Notes: generated from the letters alone by a model not told the origin. Counted from the first letter of the stretch, positions 20,532-30,235 are shown. The stretch: 64,000 nucleotides of DNA from Halomonas binhaiensis (GCF_008329985.2 NZ_CP038437.2:1860001-1924000), one strand, 5' to 3'. A program made the numbers and translations.

Positions 20532-21875
20532 GTGAGCAAGCATAACCGTGTCATGTGGTCGGAAGGCATGTTCCTTCAGCCGCAACACTTTCAGTATCAG
20601 GACGAGTACCACCAACACCAGCTCGGCGAAGTCAGTGCGCGAGGGGGCGCCTTCAATTGGGGGGTGCAGGAGCTGGTCGTGGATGAAGACGCTCTGGCTC
20701 AGGGACGTTTGCAACTGACCCGGCTCAAGCTGGTATTCCCCGATGGCACCCTGGTCGATGCTCCACAGCATGACCCGTTGCCCCCGGCGCGGGACCTTGG
20801 CGAGCTGAATGGCACAGCGGAGTGCAAGATCTACGCGGCTCTGCGTCTGGTCGAGCTGCATTCGCCCAATGTGGTGGACGAGCAGCACCGGCGTGGCAAT
20901 AACCGCCGTTTTCGACAGCGTTTCGAGCATGTGCCGGACCTGCTTGAGGGTGAAGTGGAAAACGAGCTTTCCCTGCTGGAGCTGAATGTCCTGCTGCTGC
21001 TGGAAGGGGACGACCTGGATGGCACCAGTCATTGCCCGTTGGTGGTGCTCAAGCGCAACGCTGCAGGTGGTTTTTCCGTAGAACGGGACTATGTGCCACC
21101 GTGCCTGCACCTGAGCAGTAATGATACTCTGCTGTCCCTGGCTCAGCGTCTGATCGGTGTGCTGCAGGCCAAGAACGAGGCACTTTCGAGCCGTCGGCGA
21201 GAACGTGCGGACCAGGTCGCCGAGTTCGGTTCCAGTGACGTCACACTGTTCTGGCTGTTGTACACGGTGAATCGGGCTTACCCCGATCTGGCGCACCTGC
21301 TCCAGCATCCGCGACTGCACCCTGAGCAGTTGTTCCGCTTCCTCAACGACCTGGTCGCCAGCCTGATGACTTTCTCCATGAGTCATCGGCTCAGCGATCT
21401 GCCCATGTATCGCCATGAAGATCCGGCAGCTTCGCTCTTCCTGCTGGACAGCATGGCTCGGGAACTGCTCGATACGGTCGTTCCCAATCAGTACATCCCC
21501 ATTGCCCTGGAGCAGACCAAGCCTTCCTATTATGTCGGTCGCTTGAACGATCCACGCCTGGCTGATGCGGACTTCTATGTCTGCGTACATGCGGACATGC
21601 CGGGCGCCAAGCTGATCGAGCTGGTACCCCGTGCCTTCAAGGTCGGCTCTCCGGAGGACATCGAAGTCGTGGTCAACAGTGCCATGCCGGGCGGCACCCT
21701 GGTGCATGCCAGCCGTCTGCCGGTGGCCATCCCCGTGCGTCTGGACAACCATTATTTCGCGCTCGAACCGCGTGGGCGGATGTACGAGCGAATGATGGCA
21801 GCGCAGGCCATCTCCTTCTACGTCCCAGGCGGTTTTACCAATCTCAAGATTGAACTCATGGCGGTGCTGAAATGA
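20532..21875 (+). CDS. tssK: T6SS baseplate protein TssK
   Basis: This 447-aa trimeric linker joins the baseplate to the membrane complex. The N-terminal signature VMWSEGMFLQPQHFQYQDEY is diagnostic. GTG at 20532 is chosen as start because GGAAGGG lies just upstream and the N-terminus (MSKHNRVMWSEG) then matches the family; an upstream ATG would add 45 non-homologous residues inside tssJ. The C-terminal part has SYYVGRLNDPRLADADFYVCVHADMP. The stop overlaps the tssL start. Confidence 0.97.
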   Translation: MSKHNRVMWSEGMFLQPQHFQYQDEYHQHQLGEVSARGGAFNWGVQELVVDEDALAQGRLQLTRLKLVFPDGTLVDAPQHDPLPPARDLGELNGTAECKIYAALRLVELHSPNVVDEQHRRGNNRRFRQRFEHVPDLLEGEVENELSLLELNVLLLLEGDDLDGTSHCPLVVLKRNAAGGFSVERDYVPPCLHLSSNDTLLSLAQRLIGVLQAKNEALSSRRRERADQVAEFGSSDVTLFWLLYTVNRAYPDLAHLLQHPRLHPEQLFRFLNDLVASLMTFSMSHRLSDLPMYRHEDPAASLFLLDSMARELLDTVVPNQYIPIALEQTKPSYYVGRLNDPRLADADFYVCVHADMPGAKLIELVPRAFKVGSPEDIEVVVNSAMPGGTLVHASRLPVAIPVRLDNHYFALEPRGRMYERMMAAQAISFYVPGGFTNLKIELMAVLK

Positions 21876-22603
21876 ACCAGTACGTGGCGAACCAAGACCA
21901 TACCCAGGAGCAGGATGCGACGGATAGTACCCAGGCAACGCTGCGTACCCTGACTCAGGACTTCTTTTCCATGGTGCTCATGGTCCGGCGTGGCAGTGAA
22001 GCACAAGGCGTCGACGAGTTTCTCGAGCGGGTCGAGAACTACTTCCAGGACCTGGAAAAAAGAGCATTGGCGGCCGGCTATACCCTGGAGCAGTTCCGTG
22101 ATGCCCAGTATGCGCTGTGTGCCTTCCTCGATGAGAGTGTGCTTGGCGCGGTAGAAAGCAATATTCGCCACCACATCGAACTGCACCCATTTCAGTACAA
22201 GTATTTTGGCGTGCACCTGGCAGGCGAAGGTTTCTTCGAGCGCCTCGAGGCCCTGCGCAGCGACGTCAAGGGCAATCTGGATGTGCTGGAGGTCTACCAT
22301 CTGTGCCTGGCGCTGGGGTTCGAGGGCAAGTTCCGTCTCGAGCACCGCGACCAACTGCGTTATATCGCCAATACCCTGGGACAGGACATTGCACGCTATC
22401 GCAAGGTGCCTCAGGAACTGGCTCCTGACTGGAAGCTGCCTGACCAGGTAGGGCAACTGCTGCGCTACGAAGTCCCGGTATGGGTCTATCTCGTGCTGAT
22501 TGCCCTGCTGTGTGGTGTGGTCTACCTGATTCTCGGCGGCATTCTCGACGCTCGTGTCGATGCGTTGGTCGAGTCTCTGCAATCTCTGTTCGATGGCTCC
22601 TAG
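21872..22603 (+). CDS. tssL: T6SS inner-membrane protein TssL (DotU-like)
   Basis: This 243-aa DotU-type protein has a cytoplasmic domain with FSMVLMVRRGS, YALCAFLDESVLGA and FGVHLAGEGFFERLEAL, and a single C-terminal membrane helix (VPVWVYLVLIALLCGVVYLIL). It lacks any peptidoglycan-binding OmpA extension. In this cluster the OmpA-like domain is instead carried by a separate TssM-like protein. It binds TssM and recruits the baseplate. It overlaps tssK by four bases. Confidence 0.97.
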   Translation: MNQYVANQDHTQEQDATDSTQATLRTLTQDFFSMVLMVRRGSEAQGVDEFLERVENYFQDLEKRALAAGYTLEQFRDAQYALCAFLDESVLGAVESNIRHHIELHPFQYKYFGVHLAGEGFFERLEALRSDVKGNLDVLEVYHLCLALGFEGKFRLEHRDQLRYIANTLGQDIARYRKVPQELAPDWKLPDQVGQLLRYEVPVWVYLVLIALLCGVVYLILGGILDARVDALVESLQSLFDGS

Positions 22604-22612
22604 GGGCGTGTC

Positions 22613-25600
22613 ATGAGGCGATTACTAGGAGTTCTGAAGAGTTTCTGGCTGGTATCGATCGTGCTGTGGCTGATCGGTGTCGGATTGTGCGTGTGGTGGA
22701 TTCCACGACTCGGTGGCGGTCCCCAGCGTCTGGCCATTGCCGTGGCCCTGCTCACAGCTGTCTGGCTGCTGGCCGTGGTGCTGCGCAAGTATCGCAAGGT
22801 GCGTGCCGACAGGGGCATCGAAGAGCTGGTCACGCTCGAAGTCAACCGGGAGGCTGCCAGTGCGGCCTCGCAGTCGGGAGACTACGAGGTCCTGCGCGAA
22901 CGCCTCAAGGCTGCGCTGGGCATGCTCAAGGCGCGCGGTGGCAGTAAAAGCAGTTTGAGCGAACTGCCCTGGTTCCTTGTGCTCGGTCACTCGGCCTCGG
23001 GCAAGACATCACTGCTGAGCCGTTCCGGCCTCAATACCAGTGTGGCGGGGATTGGCGCGGAAACCGGCACTCAGTATTGCGATTGGTATTTCGGCAATGA
23101 CGCGGTATTGATTGATACCGCCGGGCGTTATATTGCCGAGGAACAGCCTGCCCAAGAGTTTGCCGAGTTCCTCAAGCTGCTGGCCAAGCGACGCAAGCGT
23201 AACCCGATCAATGGCCTGGTGGTGGTCGTCGATCTGCCTGCGTTACTGCGTGGTTCTCGGGAGGATAGCTACGCCCTGGCTCAGCAATTGATCGAGCGTA
23301 TCGACGAATACCACGCGGCGATGGATGCGGCTCCGCCAGTCTATCTGTGTTTCAGCAAGGCCGACCTGGTGCCGGGGTTTGTCGAGGCTTTCTCACGCCT
23401 GGACAGTGATGCACGCCAGCGCCCCTGGGGGATGTCTTTCTCTCTGGCGGAAATTCGCGGCAAGGGTATGCGCCAGGCTTTCTCCGAGCGCTTCGAGTCT
23501 TTGATAGCTTCCTTGCGTGCCCATGTGGATCGTCGGGTCATCGAGAGTGGGCTGGAGGCCAACAGCGAACTGTTGCGTTTCCCGGACTACGTGAATGAGA
23601 TCAGAAATCCTCTGATGGATTTCCTCGAACCGTTCGACCTGCGTCATAACCCGGACAGCGCACCGCTGGCTCGTGGCCTGTATTTCACCAGTGCATTGCA
23701 GCGTGGTGATGTCATCGCGCCGGTCTTCAATCAAGCAGCCAGCAAGATGTTTGCCTTGAACAGAACCACGGAGACGGCATCACAGGCGCGGGGTGAACGC
23801 AGTTACTTCATCCAGGGGCTGTTCCGCGATGTGGTGATTGCTGATCGCAACCTGGTGGAACATCACTCACGTAATGGCCGTCGACGTTCTCTCCATCTCT
23901 GGCTGGTGGGGGCAGGGGTGTTGGCAGGATTGGGTGTTATCGGTCTGATGGCCCATGCCTTCTGGAATAACCGTGCAGGGCTGATGAGCTTCGAGGAACA
24001 GCTGGCAAGTGTGGAGCAGGCTGACGATGCCACCAAGCTCGAGACGCTGCAGGGAGAGCTGGCGCGCTTGCACCAGCAGCAGCGCGAGGGAGTGGCGCTA
24101 TGGGAGGATGCCGGCCTCGATAGTGGTGACAAGCTCCGTCCGGATCTGGAAGACACCTATTTCTCTGCTCTGAAAGGCCAGGTTCTGGCGCCCATCGCGG
24201 CCAATCTGGGACAGCAACTGGCCGAGGTCGGGGCGCTGGCGGATTCCCTGGGGCTCGACGTTGAACTGCCATCTGCGGCTGCGGATAACCTGGATCAGCA
24301 GGATTACCTGGCCAATGCCGCAGGCCAGGGAAGCGAGATGCTGGACCGTACAGGCGAACGTCTGCAGGACCGCCTGACTCAGCGTCCGACCCTGGGCAGC
24401 GTGCCGCGCTCTCCTGGTGAGCTGGCCAGTCGCCTGCGTGGTGAAGCCGACTATCGCCTGCGTGGCAGTGTCAATGATGCCTATTGGAGCGCGCGTTCCG
24501 ATGGACGTGAAGCGCTGCGCGAAGGTGCGCGCAATGCCTGGGAGAATGCCCAGAACGGTGGACTGGAAGAACAGTTGGCAGAAAGCGAAGCCCTGTCGGG
24601 GATTGGTCCGTCATTCTCGGCGGCTGCGCTCAGCGAGCTTGAACCCAGTCAGGTTTCCGATCTAATCGATGCCTACGACGCATTGAAGCTTTATCTGGTG
24701 CTCACTGATCCTGAAGCTCATCCAGAAGTGGACTTCGTCAAGGAAGCGTTGCCGCGAGCCTGGCAACGCCTGGCCGAGCATGACAGTCAAGTGCCCCAGG
24801 GCGACCAGCTGATCAGTGACAACGTGGCGTTGTATGCGGCTTACCTGGAAGAGGGCAAGGCACCGGCCCTGGACAGGGACGAGCGTCTGGTGGCTCAGGC
24901 ACGTGCCAATCTCAAGGCCTTTCTGGTGCAGGCATCGCCAGCGGACCGGGAGTATCTGCGCCTGCGTCTGGCAGCGGAGAAACAGTTCCCCGCATTGACA
25001 CTGTCCGACATCCTGCCCAAGGCCGATCTGCCGTTGATGTATTCCGGAGAAGCGGTACCTGCCTTCTTCACCCAACGGGTGTGGCAGGAATTCGTCCAGC
25101 CTGAACTGGCGAAGACATTGGCCTCAGACCTGAATGTGGAGCGTGACTGGGTGCTGGAAGGGGACTCCGAACTGGATGCCGTGCAAAGCAAGGCTCAGTT
25201 TGCTCGGGCAGTGCTGGCACGCTACAAGCGTGACTACATCTATGCCTGGGAACGCTTCCTGGCCGGTGCTGGGGTACGTCGTTTCGAAGGGCTGGAAGCG
25301 TCGCGCAAGAATCTCACCCAATTGAGCGACTATCAGCGCTCTCCGCTCAAGATCCTGCTACAGGTCGTGGATGCCAACACGCGTTGGGACAATCCTGATG
25401 CCGAGCAGCGCCAGGCAAGCGGAGACAGTGAGGAAAAGGCGCCGCAGGACAGCACTTCTCCAGGCTTCTGGAAGCGCACCATGAACTGGGTGAGCGGATC
25501 AGACCAGATGGCTGAACAGGCGCTGGCACAAAGCAGTGACATGCCTTCGATTCATGATGGCATCCTGGCACGCCATTTCGAGCCTGTGGGTCAGTTGTTC

Positions 25601-26560
25601 CGCACCGATGCCGGTGCTGAGGACGATGCTACGCACATGGATCGCTATCTGTTGCTGCTGCGTCAGTTCAAGGTGCGTCTGGATAGCCTGGAACGCGGCG
25701 ATGTCGGCAAGCGCACCAAGCAGTTGGTGAGTGATGTGATTGGTGGCCGTCCCAACGAGATCACCGAGCTGCACAACTATGTGGCAGCCAATATCGACAC
25801 TTCGCGTGACGAACTGGTGCAGTCCGTGCAGCGTCTGTTCCGCGACCCGGTGGACTTTGCCGTGGCCAGCCTCGATGGCCCGATATCCGGCCAGCTTGCT
25901 GGTGCCTGGGGTGAACAGATCTCGAGGCCCTGGAACAAGATGGTGGGAGGACGTTATCCCGTCAGCAATTCCAGCAATGAGGCCTCGGTTCGCGACTTGC
26001 GTCACTTCGTCGATCCGAATTCCGGCCTGCTGGCCAGCTTCGATGAGAACGAGGTAGGCAACCTGGCGGAAGCCAACCGCAATGGCGAGCCTCTGGTCGA
26101 CCCGTTGATCACTGCCACCATCGCCCAGGGTACCGGCGTAGGGGAAGTGCTCGATAGCCTGGCGGATGTGGAGAATGGATTCGAGATCATGATCCAACCA
26201 TCTCCCAATCTCACTGCCATCACTCTGTCGCTGGACGGGCAACAACTGGAATACCGCAATGGACCTCAGTCCTGGCAGCGTTTCACCTGGCCAGGCGATG
26301 GACGCCAGGCGGGGGCACGGATGGATGTGATGACCTTTGGCGGTACTCGGGTCAAGGTATTCGATTTTCCCTCCCGCTGGGGGCTGCTGCGCATGGTGGA
26401 CTCCGCCGATGTGGCCAACCTCGATGACGTGCGTCAGCGTCTGACCTGGTACACCAGTGTGGGGCCTGTGAGCATCACGGTGCGTAACTTCGGTGGCGTC
26501 AAACTGACTGATCTCGACAAGGTCCGGCGCCTGCGCATTCCTGCGCTGGGAGCTCGATAG
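22613..26560 (+). CDS. tssM: T6SS inner-membrane protein TssM (IcmF-like), full length
   Basis: This 1315-aa core component spans inner membrane and periplasm. It has two N-terminal helices (about 8-60), a cytoplasmic NTPase-like domain with Walker A GHSASGKT at residues 125-132, a third helix near 427-450 (LWLVGAGVLAGLGVIGLMAHAFW), and a long periplasmic helical region. The C-terminal beta domain (TAITLSLDGQQLEYRNGPQSWQRFTWPG) contacts TssJ. Length and domain order are complete, so this copy alone should be able to form the TssJLM complex. Confidence 0.96.
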   Translation: MRRLLGVLKSFWLVSIVLWLIGVGLCVWWIPRLGGGPQRLAIAVALLTAVWLLAVVLRKYRKVRADRGIEELVTLEVNREAASAASQSGDYEVLRERLKAALGMLKARGGSKSSLSELPWFLVLGHSASGKTSLLSRSGLNTSVAGIGAETGTQYCDWYFGNDAVLIDTAGRYIAEEQPAQEFAEFLKLLAKRRKRNPINGLVVVVDLPALLRGSREDSYALAQQLIERIDEYHAAMDAAPPVYLCFSKADLVPGFVEAFSRLDSDARQRPWGMSFSLAEIRGKGMRQAFSERFESLIASLRAHVDRRVIESGLEANSELLRFPDYVNEIRNPLMDFLEPFDLRHNPDSAPLARGLYFTSALQRGDVIAPVFNQAASKMFALNRTTETASQARGERSYFIQGLFRDVVIADRNLVEHHSRNGRRRSLHLWLVGAGVLAGLGVIGLMAHAFWNNRAGLMSFEEQLASVEQADDATKLETLQGELARLHQQQREGVALWEDAGLDSGDKLRPDLEDTYFSALKGQVLAPIAANLGQQLAEVGALADSLGLDVELPSAAADNLDQQDYLANAAGQGSEMLDRTGERLQDRLTQRPTLGSVPRSPGELASRLRGEADYRLRGSVNDAYWSARSDGREALREGARNAWENAQNGGLEEQLAESEALSGIGPSFSAAALSELEPSQVSDLIDAYDALKLYLVLTDPEAHPEVDFVKEALPRAWQRLAEHDSQVPQGDQLISDNVALYAAYLEEGKAPALDRDERLVAQARANLKAFLVQASPADREYLRLRLAAEKQFPALTLSDILPKADLPLMYSGEAVPAFFTQRVWQEFVQPELAKTLASDLNVERDWVLEGDSELDAVQSKAQFARAVLARYKRDYIYAWERFLAGAGVRRFEGLEASRKNLTQLSDYQRSPLKILLQVVDANTRWDNPDAEQRQASGDSEEKAPQDSTSPGFWKRTMNWVSGSDQMAEQALAQSSDMPSIHDGILARHFEPVGQLFRTDAGAEDDATHMDRYLLLLRQFKVRLDSLERGDVGKRTKQLVSDVIGGRPNEITELHNYVAANIDTSRDELVQSVQRLFRDPVDFAVASLDGPISGQLAGAWGEQISRPWNKMVGGRYPVSNSSNEASVRDLRHFVDPNSGLLASFDENEVGNLAEANRNGEPLVDPLITATIAQGTGVGEVLDSLADVENGFEIMIQPSPNLTAITLSLDGQQLEYRNGPQSWQRFTWPGDGRQAGARMDVMTFGGTRVKVFDFPSRWGLLRMVDSADVANLDDVRQRLTWYTSVGPVSITVRNFGGVKLTDLDKVRRLRIPALGAR

Positions 26561-26565
26561 CGTAG

Positions 26566-26628
26566 ATGGATTCGATAAGGATGGAAGAGCAGAACATGGC
26601 AATGGCAGAGCGCAAGGAGGCTGCTTGA
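26566..26628 (+). CDS. Possible 20-codon coupled leader ORF before tagF
   Basis: A 20-codon reading frame (MDSIRMEEQNMAMAERKEAA) fills the tssM-tagF gap and ends TGATG, with its stop overlapping the tagF start. The upstream GGGAG is poorly spaced. It may only be chance, or a translational coupling device. Confidence 0.25.
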   Translation: MDSIRMEEQNMAMAERKEAA

Positions 26629-27566
26629 TGATCGGGTATTTCGGCAAGGTGCCGGGAAGCGCCGACTTCGTAGCACATAACGCTGCCTACAAGGATGTGC
26701 GTGAGCTAGATAGCTGGCTGCAGGATGCACTAGCCTGGATGGCCGAGTGCGATGCCGGCTGGCATGAGCGCTTCGATGCCCTGCCGATGTGTTTCTTCCA
26801 TTTCCGCGCAAGCAATGGCCACTGGCTTCTGGGCGGAATGCAGAGTTCGCGAGATGCCAGTGGCCGGCGCTATCCCTTGCTGGTCTTCCAGCGCCTGGGC
26901 GTCGCACCCGGAGTGGAAGGCAGTGTGGGAGTGCACACCCTGAGCGAGACCTTTTGTGGTCAGTTGCGAGGGCTTTTGCAGCGCCTGATTCATGGTGATG
27001 CCGGCGTGCAGGAACTGCATCGCTCCATGGAAGAGCTACGCGAACTGGGCGAGGGCGACCTGAAATTGCAGCAACGCCTGTTGCAGCGCTTTCTCGAGGA
27101 TGTGCGTTACAGCGATCTGTCGCGGGCACTGAACCCCGGCTTTCCGGAGTTCGTTGCCAGTGCCTTTGCCCTGCGCATGCAAGGTCTGCGGCAACGCCTG
27201 CTGGCGGGTGAGGCGTTGCAGGCAGTCATGCCATTGCCCGCCGAACGTGCGCTCAAGCGCCCGGCCGCGGATCTGTGGCTGCACTGGCTGGATAGAAATG
27301 GCCCAAGGGCCAAGGCCAGCCTGCTGGTGGATGATTTCATGCGTCCTCATCTATGGCGCTTTGCTCGTACCGATAGAGAGGCCTTTCGACTGTTGGCGGG
27401 AGTGGCGCCGCAGGAGACACGCTTTGATGTCCTGGAGTCCTTCGAGCATTTCGATCCGCAGTGGGCGTCTGTGGAGCCGCCTTCAGCGGAGTTGGACATG
27501 GGTACTTATATAACGCGGTTTCCCGGTGAGGAGAACGCTATGCGAATGGATGGACCCGCGTTGTGA
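26628..27566 (+). CDS. tagF: T6SS accessory/regulator TagF
   Basis: This 312-aa protein begins with the family signature MIGYFGKVPGSADFV and contains RYPLLVFQRLG and the DLWLHWLD segment. TagF represses T6SS assembly after translation, in several species by binding Fha or acting beside the PpkA/PppA phosphorylation pathway. AAGGAGG lies seven bases upstream of ATG 26628. No Fha, PpkA or PppA gene is present in this window, so TagF must act differently or with partners elsewhere. It overlaps the next gene by one base. Confidence 0.9.
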   Translation: MIGYFGKVPGSADFVAHNAAYKDVRELDSWLQDALAWMAECDAGWHERFDALPMCFFHFRASNGHWLLGGMQSSRDASGRRYPLLVFQRLGVAPGVEGSVGVHTLSETFCGQLRGLLQRLIHGDAGVQELHRSMEELRELGEGDLKLQQRLLQRFLEDVRYSDLSRALNPGFPEFVASAFALRMQGLRQRLLAGEALQAVMPLPAERALKRPAADLWLHWLDRNGPRAKASLLVDDFMRPHLWRFARTDREAFRLLAGVAPQETRFDVLESFEHFDPQWASVEPPSAELDMGTYITRFPGEENAMRMDGPAL

Positions 27567-30031
27567 TGAACCGATTGAAATATTACTTCGTGAAATATCG
27601 TCCCTATGTATTGGGCGTGGCCTTCTTCCTGCTGATCTTCGTGATCTGGGGTTTGGGGGCGCTGATGGGCTTCTCCTCGCTGGATAGCCTGCTGGTGGGT
27701 ATCGTGGTCTTCCTGGTGGTGTCGGCCTTGTATCTGCTGCTGCTCTATCGAGGTGTAGGCGACAAGAAGGACGATGTAGAGTCCCTGCTGATCCAGAATG
27801 CCGACGATGCGGTGCTGGGAGCCGCCCCGGAGGATCGCGAAGAGGTCAGCCTGTTGCGTGAGCGTCTGCTCAATGCCCTGGAGAGAATGAAGAAGGGGCA
27901 GGGTGGCAAAGGGCGCAAGCGTGACCTGTTGTATCGCCTGCCTTGGTACCTGGTCATTGGTCAGCCCGCGGTAGGCAAGAGCACGTTGGTCTACCGCTCC
28001 GGCCTGGATTTTCCATTCGCCGACCGTGAAAGTGCCCGGGTTGCCGGTGTCGGTGGTACCCGTCATTGCGACTGGTTCTTCAGCAGCGAAGCCGTGTTGC
28101 TGGATACCGCTGGTCGCTATATCAGTGATGAGGAAGAAGCCGGCAAGTGGCGGGCTTTCCTTGATCTGCTCAAGCGGTATCGTCCACGCCGCCCACTCAA
28201 TGGCCTGATCGTGGCCGTGAGCGCCGATGAGTTGATCGACAGTTCTGCCAGTCAGCGTGATGTACTGGCTCGCCGCCTGCGCGAGCGCATTCAGGAGACT
28301 CACGAGCTGCTGGGTACGGTACTGCCCATCTATCTGGTCTTCACCAAGAGTGACCTGATTCCTGGCTTCCGCCAGTTCCATGAGCAACTGGACCCAGCCC
28401 AGCGTGAAGAAGTGCTGGGAATGTCCTTCCCTCATCAGGACTTTGCCAATGCGGACTGGCGCCAGCGTTTCTCCACGGCGCTCAAGCGCATGGTGGTGCG
28501 TTGCCAGGCCATCGGCACGCAACGCTTGATCGAAGGTGATATCCAGCATACCCGTGCTGAACCTGCCGCATTGGAATTCCCGCTGGAGCTGCGTGCTCTG
28601 TCGCCATTGCTATCGGACTTCGTCGGCGCATTGCTGCAGTCGAACCCCTATCAGTCATCACCGCTGTTGCGTGGTTTCTATTTCACCAGTGCGCTGTCCG
28701 ATGGTCAGCCGGCCCTGGGCGAACATGCGCAGAACGTCGAGCGTCGCTTCGCACTTTCCGGAGCCCGTCCTGCCAGTGCCAACCGGGATGGCAAGAGCCT
28801 GTTCGTGAAAGGGCTGTTCTCCCAGGTCATCCTGCCCGACCAGCACCTGGTCGGCCTGTATGCTGGCCCTAATGGCGCGCGTCGACGTCAGTTGCGTTGG
28901 TGCTGGGCGGCTGGTGCGGCGGCATTGGCGCTCTGTATTGCCTGGGGCGTGTCCTTCTTCCACAACGCCGACGAGCTCAGTGCCATTGACGCAACGCTGG
29001 CGCAGGCCAAGGCATCGGATACCGACCATACAGCGTATACCCAGTGGGAGACACTGGACGCCCTTCGTGGTGTGGCCCAGACCTATAGCCAACGTCATGA
29101 ACAGGGGGTTCCCTGGTCCATGGGCTTTGGTCTCTATCAGGGAGATGAAGTGGAGCCAGTCATCCGTGACACCTACTTCACGCGCCTGAAACGCGACATG
29201 CTCGATCCGGTGGCGGATAACCTCAATCAGTCTCTGTTCGTGCTTCCGACCATACCGGTGTATCGCTCCGGTGAAGGCCAGCGCATGACGGCCATCGATA
29301 TCGAAAGTGTCGAACCCAATGCCTTGCCGCCGGACAATTCGCCCCAGGCGCTGGCCGGGTTCGGCAATGCCACGCTGGGTACCTATCTGGAGCTGTCACG
29401 CACGCCGCGGGACAAGATCGATGCTGACTTGCTGCGGGCCCATCTGCCGGATTACTGGTATCCGTCCATCACCCAGGCCCGTGATGGTCAGCGCGACCCG
29501 CGTGATCTCGGTTATGCCAGCCGTCAGATCGACTTCTATGCCGAGCAGGTGCATGCCGATGATGTGCCTCGCATCGATGACAACGCCTTCCTCATCTCGT
29601 CGAGCCGCAATTACATCGACGGACTGCTGGATCGTTCTCTGCGCACCGTGGAAACCATCACCCTGGAATCCGACACCTTGTTCGCCTTCGGCCGTGCGGA
29701 CTTTGCCGGCCTGCAGGGTGAAGGGCAGCGTCAGCTCAATCGCATTGCAGAGCGGCTCAGCAATACCCCCAATGTGGGGCGCATCACCATTACCGGGCAT
29801 GCCGACCAGATTGGTTCGGCATCGGCCAACAAGCGTCTCTCGCTGGAGCGGGCGCAAACGATACGGACGTACTTGATCGGCAAGGGCCTCGCGCCTGAGC
29901 TGGTCGAAGCCGTCGGGGCTGGCAATGAACGCCCCCTGGTGCAGTGCGACGGCAGCATGAGTCGTACCGATAGGATTCGCTGTCTAGCACCGAATCGCAG
30001 GGTGGAGATTGAGGTTCGTGCACTCAACTGA
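27566..30031 (+). CDS. TssM-like N-terminal half fused to OmpA-like peptidoglycan-binding domain
   Basis: This 821-aa hybrid has the membrane-cytoplasmic half of TssM: two N-terminal helices (about 12-62), an NTPase-like domain with Walker A GQPAVGKS at 132-139, LLDTAGRYISDEEE, FTKSDLIPGF, and a third helix near 442-464. A periplasmic stretch of only about 240 residues leads into a C-terminal OmpA-like domain (about 703-815) with LFAFGRADF, TITGHADQIGSASANKRLSLERA and NRRVEIEV. The long periplasmic arm and TssJ-binding beta domain of TssM are absent. It overlaps tagF and likely anchors the T6SS membrane complex to peptidoglycan, taking the place of an OmpA-bearing TssL or TagL. Domain calls are confident; the role is inferred. 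Confidence 0.88.
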   Translation: MNRLKYYFVKYRPYVLGVAFFLLIFVIWGLGALMGFSSLDSLLVGIVVFLVVSALYLLLLYRGVGDKKDDVESLLIQNADDAVLGAAPEDREEVSLLRERLLNALERMKKGQGGKGRKRDLLYRLPWYLVIGQPAVGKSTLVYRSGLDFPFADRESARVAGVGGTRHCDWFFSSEAVLLDTAGRYISDEEEAGKWRAFLDLLKRYRPRRPLNGLIVAVSADELIDSSASQRDVLARRLRERIQETHELLGTVLPIYLVFTKSDLIPGFRQFHEQLDPAQREEVLGMSFPHQDFANADWRQRFSTALKRMVVRCQAIGTQRLIEGDIQHTRAEPAALEFPLELRALSPLLSDFVGALLQSNPYQSSPLLRGFYFTSALSDGQPALGEHAQNVERRFALSGARPASANRDGKSLFVKGLFSQVILPDQHLVGLYAGPNGARRRQLRWCWAAGAAALALCIAWGVSFFHNADELSAIDATLAQAKASDTDHTAYTQWETLDALRGVAQTYSQRHEQGVPWSMGFGLYQGDEVEPVIRDTYFTRLKRDMLDPVADNLNQSLFVLPTIPVYRSGEGQRMTAIDIESVEPNALPPDNSPQALAGFGNATLGTYLELSRTPRDKIDADLLRAHLPDYWYPSITQARDGQRDPRDLGYASRQIDFYAEQVHADDVPRIDDNAFLISSSRNYIDGLLDRSLRTVETITLESDTLFAFGRADFAGLQGEGQRQLNRIAERLSNTPNVGRITITGHADQIGSASANKRLSLERAQTIRTYLIGKGLAPELVEAVGAGNERPLVQCDGSMSRTDRIRCLAPNRRVEIEVRALN

Positions 30032-30235
30032 GGGCAGGAACTGGCGTCATTGTCGCCAAAAGAAGGAAGTTCACCACTTCCAGGAAGTGGTCGACGACCG
30101 CAGGCCATACCTTCCGGGGCCATGGATGCCCCTGGCGGTAGCGTGCCTGGAAAAGGGCCCGACGAGTCACGGGAGTGAGTTTTCGAACTCGCCGGGCCAA
30201 GCTCATCAACATCGCAAACTAGGGAATGACACATT
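30032..30235 (+). promoter_or_regulatory. hcp upstream region with a 19-bp palindrome
   Basis: This 204-bp gap precedes hcp. It contains a perfect palindrome, accacttcc-a-ggaagtggt (30073-30091), too tight to be a good hairpin and more like a protein-binding site. No sigma54 site with correct spacing was found. A dedicated hcp promoter here is plausible because hcp is usually the most highly expressed T6SS gene. Confidence 0.4.

Noticed and set aside
30131..30148. Second sigma54-like string (tggcggtagcgtgcc) before hcp
   Set aside because: Spacing between GG and GC is 9, not 10, and the match to the consensus is poor.
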